A stretch of DNA of 64,000 bases from Castellaniella daejeonensis (GTDB lineage Bacteria; Pseudomonadota; Gammaproteobacteria; Burkholderiales; Burkholderiaceae_B): the NCBI RefSeq assembly GCF_039523555.1, contig NZ_BAAAFN010000015.1, positions 496,001 to 560,000 on the forward strand, given 5' to 3'. Every line of letters begins with the position of its first letter. Positions within the stretch are counted from its first letter, which is position 1. Shown piece after piece: positions 8,720 to 17,867 of the stretch. The notes beneath the pieces were generated by a model that worked only from the letters and a program-made list of their open reading frames with translations, made no database searches and had not been told where the DNA came from. A program made the position numbers and the translations under genes.

Positions 8720-10576
8720 ATGCCGCACTACCGTTCCCGCACTTCGACCCACGGCCGCAACATGGCCGGCGCCCGCGCCCTCTGGCGCGCCACCGGCATG
8801 AAGGACGGGGACTTCAGCAAGCCCATCATCGCCGTGGTGAATTCCTTCACCCAGTTCGTGCCGGGCCACGTGCACCTGAAGGACATGGGCCAGCTGGTCG
8901 CGCGGCAGATCGAGGCTGCCGGTGGCGTGGCCAAGGAATTCAACACCATCGCCGTGGACGACGGCATCGCCATGGGGCACGGCGGGATGCTGTATTCGCT
9001 GCCGTCGCGCGAGCTGATCGCCGATTCCGTCGAATACATGGTCAACGCGCACTGCGCCGATGCCATGGTCTGCATCTCCAACTGCGACAAGATCACTCCG
9101 GGCATGCTGATGGCCGCCATGCGCCTGAACATCCCGACCGTGTTCGTGTCCGGCGGCCCCATGGAAGCCGGCAAGGTCATCGCCAAGGACGGCAAGACCG
9201 TGGTGCGCAAGCTGGACCTGGTCGATGCCATGATCGAAGCGGCCGATCCCAACATCACGGACGCGCAGGCCGAGACCGTCGAGCGCAGCGCCTGCCCGAC
9301 GTGCGGCTCCTGTTCGGGCATGTTCACGGCCAATTCCATGAACTGTCTGACCGAGGCCCTGGGCCTGGCGCTGCCGGGCAACGGCACGGTGGTGGCCACG
9401 CATGCCCGGCGCAAGGGTCTGTTCGAACTCGCGGGCAGCCTGATCGTGCAGTTGTGCAAGCGCTGGTACGAGCAGGACGACGCTTCCGTCCTGCCGCGCA
9501 GCATCGCCACCTTCGAGGCCTTCAGCAACGCCATGACGCTCGACGTGGCGATGGGCGGGTCCACCAACACCGTGCTGCACCTGCTGGCGGCCGCCCAGGA
9601 AGCCGGCGTGGCCTTCACCATGGCCGACATCGACCGGATCTCGCGTCGCGTGCCGTGCCTGTGCAAGGTCGCCCCGGCCACGCCCGACTACCACATAGAA
9701 GACGTGCACCGCGCGGGCGGCATCATGGGCATCCTGGCCGAGCTCGCCCGGGCGGAACTGCTGGACCTGAGCGTGGGCAATGTGCATGCCGGCACCCTGG
9801 GCGAGGCCATCCGCCGCTGGGACGTGCTGGGCGAGCAGGGCGCCGGCGTGGCGGACTTCTACCGCGCGGCGCCCGGCGGCGTGCCCTCGCAGACCGCATT
9901 CAGCCAGGACCGCTACTACGAAACCCTGGACCTGGACCGTGAATCCGGCTGCATCCGCGACCGGGCGCACGCCTATTCGCAGGACGGCGGCCTGGCGGTG
10001 CTGTATGGCAACCTGGCCCCCAACGGCTGCATCGTCAAGACCGCCGGGGTGGACGACAGCATCCTGACCTTCACCGGCCGCGCGCGCGTCTACGAAAGCC
10101 AGGAAACCGCGGTTGAAGGCATCCTGGGCGGCGAAGTCGTGGCCGGCGACGTGGTCATCATCCGCTACGAAGGCCCCAAGGGCGGCCCCGGCATGCAGGA
10201 AATGCTGTACCCCACGTCCTACCTGAAGTCCATGGGCCTGGGCAAGTGCGCGGCCCTGCTGACGGACGGCCGTTTTTCCGGCGGCTCGTCGGGCCTGGTG
10301 ATCGGCCACGCATCGCCCGAGGCCGCCGAGGGCGGCAACATCGCCCTGGTCGAAGACGGCGACACGATCGAGATCGACATTCCCAATCGCCGCATCAACC
10401 TGGCAATCGACGACCAGGCCCTGGCGGCGCGCCGCGCGGCCATGGAGGCGCGCGGCCCGAAGGCTTGGAAACCCGTGGATCGCCAGCGGGAAGTTTCCCA
10501 GGCACTGCGGGCCTATGCCGCGCTGGCGACCTCGGCCGACCGGGGCGCGGTGCGCGACGTCGGCCAACTGCGCTGA
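8720..10576 (+). CDS. ilvD: Dihydroxy-acid dehydratase, E. coli-length type
   Basis: A 618-residue enzyme of branched-chain amino acid synthesis that dehydrates 2,3-dihydroxy-3-methylbutanoate and its isoleucine-pathway homologue. It runs almost colinear with E. coli IlvD (616 residues), starting MPHYRSRTSTHGRNMAGARA. The iron-sulfur ligands are visible in CISNCDKITPGM and in ACPTCGSCSGMFTANSMNC; ITDGRFSGG-type (LTDGRFSGGSSG) and YEGPKGGPGM motifs follow. Its stop is one base from the end of the convergent TonB receptor gene. A second, shorter IlvD-type gene is at 15999-17711. Confidence 0.95.
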   Translation: MPHYRSRTSTHGRNMAGARALWRATGMKDGDFSKPIIAVVNSFTQFVPGHVHLKDMGQLVARQIEAAGGVAKEFNTIAVDDGIAMGHGGMLYSLPSRELIADSVEYMVNAHCADAMVCISNCDKITPGMLMAAMRLNIPTVFVSGGPMEAGKVIAKDGKTVVRKLDLVDAMIEAADPNITDAQAETVERSACPTCGSCSGMFTANSMNCLTEALGLALPGNGTVVATHARRKGLFELAGSLIVQLCKRWYEQDDASVLPRSIATFEAFSNAMTLDVAMGGSTNTVLHLLAAAQEAGVAFTMADIDRISRRVPCLCKVAPATPDYHIEDVHRAGGIMGILAELARAELLDLSVGNVHAGTLGEAIRRWDVLGEQGAGVADFYRAAPGGVPSQTAFSQDRYYETLDLDRESGCIRDRAHAYSQDGGLAVLYGNLAPNGCIVKTAGVDDSILTFTGRARVYESQETAVEGILGGEVVAGDVVIIRYEGPKGGPGMQEMLYPTSYLKSMGLGKCAALLTDGRFSGGSSGLVIGHASPEAAEGGNIALVEDGDTIEIDIPNRRINLAIDDQALAARRAAMEARGPKAWKPVDRQREVSQALRAYAALATSADRGAVRDVGQLR

Positions 10577-10577
10577 G

Positions 10578-12680
10578 TCAGAACCTGTAGCTCACGCCCG
10601 CCGTCACGCTGCGGCCGTTGCCGGGCAGGAACGTGGGCATGGCGGTGGTCCCCGTATTGCGGATGACGAAGGCGCTGGCGTAGGCTTCGTTGGTCAGGTT
10701 GTCGCCCTGCACGTAAGCCTGCCAGTGCTTGCCGATCTGGTAGTCCACCTTGAACCCGAGCAGGGCGTAGCTGTCCTGCCGGGTGTTCGGCGTGTTGGTG
10801 TGGTTGGTTTCCGTCGACGACGGCATCCAGCGCACGTTCGGACCGAAGCGCAACCCGCCGATGCGGTACAGGATCTCGGCGCTCACCAGGTGCCGCGGTA
10901 CGCCGGCGATGCGGTTTCCGGCGTATTCGCCGCCCTTGAAACGGAAGTCGCTGAAAGTGTAGGCAACGCGGTAGTCGAAGGCCGCGCCCGTGCCGGGTGC
11001 GGGCAGGCTGCCGTTCAGGCCTAGTTCGATGCCCTGGTGGCGGGTGCCGCCGCGGTAGTTGTAGGTGCCCGCAGCCGTGCCGTTGGCGGTGCTGACCGAC
11101 ATCAGTTCGTCCTTCACATCGCTGTGATAGAGCGTCAGCGCCCAGTGCGGCGCGTATCGGCCGCTGCCCAGCAGGCCCGCGCCGCCGATCTCGACGGTGT
11201 CGGCGCGCTGCAGTTTCAGCGTGCTCAGGTCCGACGTCATGGTCGGCGCATTGTTTGCGGCGGCGTTGTTGGTGATGATTTCCCAGTAGGTCGGCGCCTC
11301 GTTGCTGCGGCTGACGTTGACGAAGAAACGCTGGTCCTCGGCGGGCTGCCAGATCAGGCCCAGTTTCGGGCTGACGTAGCTCCAGTCCTGTTCCAGGCTT
11401 TTGCCGGAGCCGCGCTCGCGCGCGTCCCGGATCGCCTGGGTGAACTTGGCGTCGCCCACGACTGTCCATTGCTGCGCGACGTGCCAGGCGAAGCCCAGCA
11501 GGGCGTTGCGGTTCTCGGCCTGCAGGTCGTAGGCGCCGAACCGGCGCAGCTTGCTGCCGTTCTGCGGGTTGACGGCGTACAGGTCGCGGTTCATGTCGCT
11601 GCGTGACCAGTCCAGGGCCACGCGGTAATCGATGGCGCGGTACTTGCCCGCGAACTGCCATTGGGCGCCGTAGGTCATGCCATCGGTCACGGTCGCCACC
11701 AATGGGTCCTGGAAGGTGTCGTCGATGCTTTGCGCGTAGACGCCGAACGTGTTGTTCAGGTCTTCCGTGCCCCAGTACGTGCGGTTGGCGGCCCGGAATT
11801 GGCGCGACGTGCGGTGTGGATTGCGTTTGTATACGTTCAGCGGATGGTTGGCAGTATTGCCGTCACCGATCACATCGGTCGGATCGTCCTCCATCTGTGC
11901 ACGCGTCACGACGAACGGAATGTCCACGTCCAGGTCCACGTACGACAGGTACGTCCGGTTTTCGAAACCGTCGCCCTGGACGCCGAAATTGCCGTGCACG
12001 CTGGTGCGGTCCGAGCCCGAGTGGTGGCGGTAGCCGTCGTACTTGTCGTGGGTGACGCTCAGGCGGCCGTCCAGGCTGCCGCGGCGAAAGCCTTTGGCGG
12101 CCTGGGCGCCGAGGCGGCCGAAACTGCCGCCTTCCACGCGCAGCACGTCCCCGTCCGTGCCGGTCAGGGATTGGAAATCCAGTTCGCCGCCCAGGGTGGT
12201 GGCGGATGGCGACAGTGCGTTGGCGCCCCGGCGTACGCTGACCAGGCGGGCGTTGCGCGGTTCCAGGAAGCCGATCACAAAGGATCCGTCGGCCTCGTTC
12301 AGCGGCAGGCCGTCCTGCATCAGCAGCACGCCCCGGTTCACGGGGTTGCTCTGGATGCCCGAGCCGCGGATGTTCAGGCGCGGCTGATCCAGGCCGCCGA
12401 AGAATTCCTGGACCACCAGACCGGGCTGGTAGTCCAGGGCATCCTTCAGCGTGACCAGGCGCGTTTCCTTCTGCGGCTCGATCAGGTTGGTGCCGCCGGC
12501 AACGCCGTCCAGCCGGGCGCGCTCGGCCTGCACGCCGGGGTTCAGGGGCGTGGCCTGGGCATCGCCGCTGACAGTGATGGGCGTGAGACTCGTGACTTCC
12601 TGGGCCAGGGCGGGGATCGGGCCGGCGGCCGTCAGGGCCAGGGCCAGTGCCAGGGGTGTGTGGGCGTGTTGTACGCTCAT
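10578..12680 (-). CDS. TonB-dependent outer-membrane receptor
   Basis: A 700-residue receptor with a signal peptide (cleavage likely after PIPALA, about residue 25), a plug domain at about 40-150 (LKDALDYQPGLVVQ, NIRGSG, GVLLMQDGLPLN) and a 22-strand barrel ending in SYRF with the terminal Phe needed for outer-membrane assembly. The start at 12680 is chosen because GAGGAA precedes it and a signal peptide follows directly; the frame stays open further upstream. It is the last gene of a run with a TauABC-like ABC transporter, 50 bases after the ATPase. With the Fur-like site at the head of the operon, it probably imports an iron complex; the ligand cannot be read from sequence. Confidence 0.9.
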   Translation of the reverse strand: MSVQHAHTPLALALALTAAGPIPALAQEVTSLTPITVSGDAQATPLNPGVQAERARLDGVAGGTNLIEPQKETRLVTLKDALDYQPGLVVQEFFGGLDQPRLNIRGSGIQSNPVNRGVLLMQDGLPLNEADGSFVIGFLEPRNARLVSVRRGANALSPSATTLGGELDFQSLTGTDGDVLRVEGGSFGRLGAQAAKGFRRGSLDGRLSVTHDKYDGYRHHSGSDRTSVHGNFGVQGDGFENRTYLSYVDLDVDIPFVVTRAQMEDDPTDVIGDGNTANHPLNVYKRNPHRTSRQFRAANRTYWGTEDLNNTFGVYAQSIDDTFQDPLVATVTDGMTYGAQWQFAGKYRAIDYRVALDWSRSDMNRDLYAVNPQNGSKLRRFGAYDLQAENRNALLGFAWHVAQQWTVVGDAKFTQAIRDARERGSGKSLEQDWSYVSPKLGLIWQPAEDQRFFVNVSRSNEAPTYWEIITNNAAANNAPTMTSDLSTLKLQRADTVEIGGAGLLGSGRYAPHWALTLYHSDVKDELMSVSTANGTAAGTYNYRGGTRHQGIELGLNGSLPAPGTGAAFDYRVAYTFSDFRFKGGEYAGNRIAGVPRHLVSAEILYRIGGLRFGPNVRWMPSSTETNHTNTPNTRQDSYALLGFKVDYQIGKHWQAYVQGDNLTNEAYASAFVIRNTGTTAMPTFLPGNGRSVTAGVSYRF

Positions 12681-12730
12681 GGAAGGTTCCTCGGTCGAAG
12701 AAAAGGTGGAAGAGAAGGGCGGCAATCGGT

Positions 12731-13357
12731 TCATGCGTGGGCTGCAGCCTGTACACGCACCTGACCGCCGGCCACGTGCAGGATGCGGTCCACCAGGCCG
12801 GCCAGTTCCCAGGGCTGGTGGCTGATGCAGACCAGCGCGGCGCCGGTGGCGCGGGCCTGGTCGGCGCAGAGTTTTCCAAGATCGGCACGCATCGCCGGGT
12901 CCAGCGCGCTGAAGGGTTCGTCGAGCAGCAGCAGGTCTGGCTCCAGTGCCAGTGCTCGGGCCAGAGCGGCGCGCTGGGCCATGCCGCCCGACAGTTCGCC
13001 CGGCCAGGCGTGCGCCGCGTCGGACAAGCCCACGCGGGCGAGCCAGCGGTCCCTGCGGGCGGCGATTTCGCCGGCGGGCACTCCGCCCGCGCGCAGGGCG
13101 ATGTCCAGGTTGGCTGCCACGCTGCGCCAGGGCAGCAGGCGGGGATCCTGGAAGACCAGGCGGGTGCGCAGGAATGAATTGCGGCATGTGCCGCTGTCCG
13201 GACGCAGCAGGCCGGCCGCCAGGCGCAGCAGGGTGCTTTTACCGGCGCCGCTGGGGCCGATGACGCCGATGCGTTCGCCGGGACGCACGTCCAGGTGGAT
13301 GCCGTCGAGGACGGTGCGCGGTCCGAAAGACAGATGCAGGTCGCGCATCTCAAGCAT
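12731..13357 (-). CDS. ABC transporter ATP-binding protein (SsuB/TauB type)
   Basis: A 208-residue ATPase of the nitrate/sulfonate/taurine importer class, slightly shorter than usual. Walker A GPSGAGKST is near residue 35, Q-loop VFQDPRLLPW near 70, signature LSGGMAQR near 120, Walker B LLLLDEPFSALD near 143 and the H-loop His in CISHQPWE. It overlaps the permease start by 8 bases, so translation is coupled. It works at the inner membrane with the permease at 13350-14126 and binding protein at 14123-15118. Confidence 0.9.
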   Translation of the reverse strand: MLEMRDLHLSFGPRTVLDGIHLDVRPGERIGVIGPSGAGKSTLLRLAAGLLRPDSGTCRNSFLRTRLVFQDPRLLPWRSVAANLDIALRAGGVPAGEIAARRDRWLARVGLSDAAHAWPGELSGGMAQRAALARALALEPDLLLLDEPFSALDPAMRADLGKLCADQARATGAALVCISHQPWELAGLVDRILHVAGGQVRVQAAAHA

Positions 13358-14126
13358 GGCTGGGCTCCTGCCAGCGGGTCAGCCGGCGCTGGACGGGTTG
13401 CAGCAGCAGGAATTCCAGCAGGGCCACCAGGGCCAGGATCAGCAGCACCCAGGCGTAGAGCCGCCCACTGTCGAAGGTGCTGCGCGCATTGGCCAGCGCG
13501 TAGCCCACGCCGCTTTCGGCGCCCAGGACTTCGGCCATGACCACCAGCCGTACGCCGCCGCATGCGGCGATCAGCAGCGCCGCCGTCAGGGGCGCGGCCA
13601 GGGCTGGCAGGTAGATGTGCCGCAGCCGCGTCCAGGCCCCGAAGCGGTAGACCCGGCCCATTTCCAGCAGTCCGGCGTCGATCATGCGCATGCCCTTGAC
13701 CGTGTTGACGTACATGCCGGGTGCCATCATCAGGATGGTGATGAAGATCACCATGCCCGAGCCCAGGCCGAACCAGAGCATGGCCAGCACGACCACGACC
13801 ACGGGCGGGATGGCCATCAGCAGCCAGCGCAGCGGTTCCAGCAGCCCGCGCAGGCGCGCATCGTGCCCGGCCAGCACGCCCAGCGCGAAACCGATGCCGC
13901 AGCCCGTGCCCACGCCGATGGCGATGCGTGCCAGGCTGTCGCGGCTGTGCGTCCAGAAACCCGGGTCGCCGGCCAGGGTGCCGATCGCGCGCAGGGCTTC
14001 CAGCGGCGTGGCCATCAGCATGGGGCCCATCAGCCGGGCGGCCATTTCCCAACCGGCGAAGATCAGGACGACGCCCAGTGCGGACCAGCGCCGGGACGTA
14101 CGCTTGGAGCGGCGCGGCACACTCAT
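13350..14126 (-). CDS. ABC transporter permease (SsuC/TauC type)
   Basis: A 258-residue inner-membrane permease with about six hydrophobic segments. The EAA-type cytoplasmic loop that contacts the ATPase is seen as AEVLGAESGVGYALANARS near residue 195. The family moves small organic anions such as sulfonates, taurine, nitrate or thiamine precursors. It overlaps the binding-protein stop by 4 bases (ATGA) and the ATPase start by 8, showing a tightly coupled operon. Confidence 0.88.
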   Translation of the reverse strand: MSVPRRSKRTSRRWSALGVVLIFAGWEMAARLMGPMLMATPLEALRAIGTLAGDPGFWTHSRDSLARIAIGVGTGCGIGFALGVLAGHDARLRGLLEPLRWLLMAIPPVVVVVLAMLWFGLGSGMVIFITILMMAPGMYVNTVKGMRMIDAGLLEMGRVYRFGAWTRLRHIYLPALAAPLTAALLIAACGGVRLVVMAEVLGAESGVGYALANARSTFDSGRLYAWVLLILALVALLEFLLLQPVQRRLTRWQEPSHA

Positions 14127-15118
14127 GGCCCGTAGAACCCTGCGTCGGGCAGCCGGCCGCCGACGGCTTCAGGGTTGTGCCGCAGGATCAGGCCGTAGAG
14201 GGCTTCCAGGGCGGGACGCACGGCGAGAGCGTCACGGCTTTCCAGGCGGGTGACGCGGATCGAGGCCTCGATGGCCTCGGCCGGCAGGAAGTCCAGATGC
14301 TTGTGCGCCAGGCGGGCGCATTCCGCCGGCTCGGCCTTGCACCAGCGCGCGGAACGGTCGTATTCGCGTGCGACGGCCTCCCCCAGGGCGCGGTCGCCTG
14401 CGACGCCGGCATTGGCCATGATGCCGGCCTGCGGCAGGTCGGGATGTTCCGGAAAGGTCTCGCGCCAGGCGGCTTCCAGGCTCTGCACCCGGTGCGGCGC
14501 CGTACCGCCCCGGCGGGCGTTCTGTGCCAGCAGGAGCGAGACCGACGGTTCAGGCAGCAGGGCACTGTTCGCCTCGCCGGTGAGCAGCAGGGCGATGGCG
14601 TCCTGGGCATCGCGTGCATGGCGGATACGCGGGGCGCGTTCGCCGGCCAGGCCCTGCGCGTCGAGCAGACGCTCCAGCAGCAGGGCTGGCAGGTCGCGCT
14701 GGAAGGTCGTCAGCAGCGGCTTGCCGGCCAGGTCGGCGATCGAGCGCACATCCGGGTCGGTGCTGACGAACCACAGCAGCCCCCAGACGGAAACGTTCAG
14801 CAGGCGCACGGGCATGCCGCGGTTGGCCATGATGGCGGGCAGGTTCACCGGGGTGGCACTGAAGTCGGCTTCCTGCTTGGCAAGCAGCACGCGCAATTGG
14901 TCGGGATTTTTCCAGTGGCGGAATTCCACCTTGTCGGCCCAGCCCGACAGGGCGCCCGTTTCGACCATGTGGATGAGCGGGAAGCTGACGGCGGCTGTGG
15001 GGCCGGCCAGCACCAGGCGGTCGCGCGGCGCAGCCTGGGCGGACAGGCCCGGGGCCAGCAGGATCGCCAGCAGGCAGAGACGCGCCAGGCGGTATGATGG
15101 ACGAAGCGGTTCCCTCAT
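14123..15118 (-). CDS. ABC transporter periplasmic binding protein (NMT1/TauA type)
   Basis: A 331-residue secreted binding protein. The start at 15118 gives a typical signal peptide (Arg-rich start, hydrophobic LCLLAILLAPGL, then SAQA|AP). The mature part has the NMT1/TauA fold pattern: SFPLIHMVETGAL, a helix reading LRVLLAKQEADFS, and LPEPSVSLLLAQN. No good Shine-Dalgarno precedes the ATG; the Fur-like box begins 8 bases upstream. A longer reading starting at 15157 would put that box inside the gene and is less likely. It is the first gene of the four-gene uptake operon. Confidence 0.85.
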   Translation of the reverse strand: MREPLRPSYRLARLCLLAILLAPGLSAQAAPRDRLVLAGPTAAVSFPLIHMVETGALSGWADKVEFRHWKNPDQLRVLLAKQEADFSATPVNLPAIMANRGMPVRLLNVSVWGLLWFVSTDPDVRSIADLAGKPLLTTFQRDLPALLLERLLDAQGLAGERAPRIRHARDAQDAIALLLTGEANSALLPEPSVSLLLAQNARRGGTAPHRVQSLEAAWRETFPEHPDLPQAGIMANAGVAGDRALGEAVAREYDRSARWCKAEPAECARLAHKHLDFLPAEAIEASIRVTRLESRDALAVRPALEALYGLILRHNPEAVGGRLPDAGFYGP

Positions 15119-15125
15119 AACTGAA

Positions 15126-15140
15126 TGCGAATTATTATCA
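15126..15140. promoter_or_regulatory. Fur-box-like site between ABC/TonB operon and Crp-family gene
   Basis: TGCGAATTATTATCA fits the 7-1-7 Fur pattern TGATAAT-N-ATTATCA at 12 of 14 arm positions; the right arm is perfect. It lies 8 bases from the binding-protein ATG and 31 bases from the Crp-family ATG, so it could control both. A TATAGT at 15147-15152 may be the -10 of the rightward gene. Confidence 0.6.
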
Positions 15141-15170
15141 ATCGCGTATAGTCTCATCCCGGATCGTCGA

Positions 15171-15881
15171 ATGCCAATGACAAAAGTCAATCCGACCCAG
15201 GATTCCCCGGCACGGGTGCTGGGGCACCCTCTCTTCAAGGACGCGCCCGCTGAAGTGGCCCGCCTGCTGTTGCGGGATGCCGCGGTGCTCCACGCCGAGG
15301 ACGGCGATACGCTGTTCCGGGAAGGCGAGGACGCGGTCGAATACCTGTACGTGCTGAGCGGCGGCGTCGAGGTGCTGCGCCATACCCAGGACGGGCTGGA
15401 TCGCGTCTTCCACATCTTCCGCGTCGGCCAGCTGCTGGCCGAGACGGCCATGTTCATGACCCACGGCCGCTATCCGATGAACGCCAGGGCGCATGGCGAC
15501 GCCATCGTGCTGTGCCTGAAGCGGACCGGCCTGCAGGCGGCCTGCCGCATCTGGCCGGACCTGGCCATGCGGCTGCTGGCGCGCCTGAGCGATCGGGTCT
15601 ACCAGCGGGTCAACGAAGTGGAGTGGTTCAGCGACAGCACGGCCGCGCAGCGCCTGGCCGACTACCTGCTGCGGCTGCGGCCCGGCGAAGACTCCACCGT
15701 GCGACTGCCCCTGACGCAGCGCCAGCTTGCGGCGCATCTGGGGGTGCGTGCCGAAACCCTGAGCCGTCTGCTGGCGGATTGGGTGACGCAGGGCCGCATC
15801 GCCGGCGCGCGCAGAGACTGGATCCTGCTCGATCCGGCCTTTCTCGACGATCTGGCGCAGCCCGTCCGGCGCCGTTTCTGA
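15171..15881 (+). CDS. Crp/Fnr-family transcriptional regulator
   Basis: A 236-residue regulator. The cyclic-nucleotide-like beta-roll spans about residues 20-130 (EDAVEYLYVLSGGVEVLRH), then a long dimer helix (RLLARLSDRVYQRV) and a C-terminal winged helix-turn-helix with LTQRQLAAHLGVRAETLSRLL, close to the Fnr/Dnr recognition motif. The N-terminal region has no Cys cluster of the Fnr kind, so it is not an obvious oxygen sensor. The start could be at 15171 or 15177; neither has a strong ribosome site. Its divergent position across a Fur-like site from the TonB/ABC operon suggests a shared iron-linked role. Confidence 0.85.
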   Translation: MPMTKVNPTQDSPARVLGHPLFKDAPAEVARLLLRDAAVLHAEDGDTLFREGEDAVEYLYVLSGGVEVLRHTQDGLDRVFHIFRVGQLLAETAMFMTHGRYPMNARAHGDAIVLCLKRTGLQAACRIWPDLAMRLLARLSDRVYQRVNEVEWFSDSTAAQRLADYLLRLRPGEDSTVRLPLTQRQLAAHLGVRAETLSRLLADWVTQGRIAGARRDWILLDPAFLDDLAQPVRRRF

Positions 15882-15998
15882 CGGACCTGCGGCCGGCCGG
15901 GCCGAATACCCGCGCCCGGTGTGCGCGTGACGGGCCCGCCGGCGCGAGGAAGTCTTACACTGGAAAATTCCGTACCGGCTTTTCGAAAGGATCTCGTC

Positions 15999-17711
15999 AT
16001 GGCCAAACCGCTGCGTTCCTCGAACATCACCCAGGGGGTGGCCCGTGCGCCGAATCGCTCGATGTATTACGCGCTCGGCTACACGGAATCCGATTTCGAC
16101 AAACCCATGATCGGCATCGCCAACGGCCAGAGCACCATCACGCCGTGCAACAGCGGCCTGCAGCCCCTGGCCGATGCGGCGGCCGCCGCCGTCAGGGAAG
16201 CAGGCGGCAATCCCCAGATGTTCGGCACGCCGACGATCTCCGATGGCATGGCCATGGGCACCGAAGGCATGAAATATTCCCTGGTGTCCCGCGAAGTCAT
16301 CGCCGACTGCGTGGAAACCTGTGTCCAGGGCCAGTGGATGGACGGCGTGCTGGTGATCGGCGGCTGCGACAAGAACATGCCCGGGGGCATGATGGGCATG
16401 CTGCGCGCCAACGTGCCCTCGGTCTATGTCTACGGCGGCACCATCCTGCCGGGCAGCTACTGCGGCCAGGACCTGAACATCGTCAGCGTCTTCGAGGCGG
16501 TGGGTGAACACGCGGCCGGCCGCATGTCCGAAGCCGACCTGCGCAACATCGAGACGCATGCCATTCCCTGCAGCGGATCCTGCGGCGGCATGTATACGGC
16601 CAACACCATGAGTTCTTCGTTCGAGGCCATGGGCATGAGCCTGCCGTATTCGTCCACCATGGCCAACGTGCACCAGGAAAAGATCGACTCGGCCGCCGAG
16701 TCGGCGCGCGTGCTGCTCAAGGCCGTCGAACTGGACCTGAAGCCGCGCGACATCGTCACGCGCGAATCCATCGAGAACGCCGTGGCGGTGGTCATGGCCA
16801 CCGGGGGCTCCACCAACGCCGTGTTGCACATCCTGGCGATCGCGCATGCGGCCGGGGTCGAATGGACCATCGACGACTTCGAGCGCGTGCGCCGCCGCGT
16901 ACCCGTCATCTGCGACCTCAAGCCCAGCGGCAAGCACCTGGTGGTGGATTTCCACAAGGCCGGCGGCATTCCCCAGGTCATGAAGCTGCTGCTGAATGCG
17001 GGGCTGCTGCACGGCGAGTGCATGACCATCACCGGCAAGACCATCGCGGAAACACTGGCCGGTGTGCCCGACCAGCCGCGCGCAGACCAGGACGTCATCC
17101 GCACGCTCGACAATGCCCTGTATCCGGAAGGCCACCTGGCGATCCTCAAGGGCAACCTGGCCGAGCTGGGCGCGGTGGCCAAGATCACCGGCCTGAAGAA
17201 TCCCGCCATCACGGGACCGGCGCGGGTGTTCAACGACGAGCAGTCCGCCATGGACGCCATCCTGGCGGGCAGCATCCATGCGGGCGACGTGATGGTGCTG
17301 CGCTACCTGGGCCCCAAGGGCGGGCCGGGCATGCCGGAAATGCTGGCGCCCACCAGCGCCCTGGTGGGCGAGGGCCTGGGCGATTCCGTCGGTCTGATCA
17401 CCGACGGCCGCTTTTCGGGCGGCACCTGGGGCATGGTGGTGGGCCACGTGGCGCCGGAAGCGGCCGTCGGCGGCACGATCGCCCTGGTCGAAGAAGGCGA
17501 CTCCATCACCATCGACGCGCATCGCCAGCTGCTGCAGCTGAACGTGCCCGACGAGACCCTGGCCGCCCGGCGCGCCGCCTGGGTGCCGCCCGCGCCGCGC
17601 TACACGCGCGGTGTGCAGGCCAAGTTTGCCTTCAATTGCTCCGATGCCAGCACCGGCGCGGTGCTCGACCGCTTCGAGGACGGGCCGGCGGGGGCTTCCC
17701 GGAAGCCCTGA
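15999..17711 (+). CDS. ilvD: Dihydroxy-acid dehydratase, second subtype
   Basis: A 570-residue member of the IlvD/Edd family of the shorter type common in actinobacteria and many proteobacteria. The iron-sulfur Cys motifs are GGCDKNMPGG and PCSGSCGGMYTANTM; YLGPKGGPGMPEM and ITDGRFSGGTWG follow. The ATG at 15999 (MAKPLRSSNIT) is preceded by GAAAGG; the open frame extends further up but without a site. It is clearly not a copy of the 618-residue ilvD at 8720. It may be the true isoleucine/valine enzyme, a redundant copy, or act on another polyol acid; the motifs favour dihydroxy-acid dehydratase. Confidence 0.88.
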   Translation: MAKPLRSSNITQGVARAPNRSMYYALGYTESDFDKPMIGIANGQSTITPCNSGLQPLADAAAAAVREAGGNPQMFGTPTISDGMAMGTEGMKYSLVSREVIADCVETCVQGQWMDGVLVIGGCDKNMPGGMMGMLRANVPSVYVYGGTILPGSYCGQDLNIVSVFEAVGEHAAGRMSEADLRNIETHAIPCSGSCGGMYTANTMSSSFEAMGMSLPYSSTMANVHQEKIDSAAESARVLLKAVELDLKPRDIVTRESIENAVAVVMATGGSTNAVLHILAIAHAAGVEWTIDDFERVRRRVPVICDLKPSGKHLVVDFHKAGGIPQVMKLLLNAGLLHGECMTITGKTIAETLAGVPDQPRADQDVIRTLDNALYPEGHLAILKGNLAELGAVAKITGLKNPAITGPARVFNDEQSAMDAILAGSIHAGDVMVLRYLGPKGGPGMPEMLAPTSALVGEGLGDSVGLITDGRFSGGTWGMVVGHVAPEAAVGGTIALVEEGDSITIDAHRQLLQLNVPDETLAARRAAWVPPAPRYTRGVQAKFAFNCSDASTGAVLDRFEDGPAGASRKP

Positions 17712-17738
17712 ACCGCAGGCATCGGGGACGGTGCCGGA

Positions 17739-17776
17739 GGCCGGGCCCAAGAGCCGCGATGGCGCCGGCCTTTTTT
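17739..17776 (+). terminator. Rho-independent terminator after ilvD (15999-17711)
   Basis: GGCCGG at 17739-17744 pairs with CCGGCC at 17765-17770, followed directly by six T. The loop is 20 bases. It lies 28 bases after the ilvD stop. Confidence 0.55.
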
Positions 17777-17867
17777 GGTATCTTATGGAACTGGATTTCC
17801 CGCGGGCCACCCAGCCCTTTCCCGTTCATATGCCTTGCCGGTCGGCCGACCGGCCCGGAGTGCCGTC

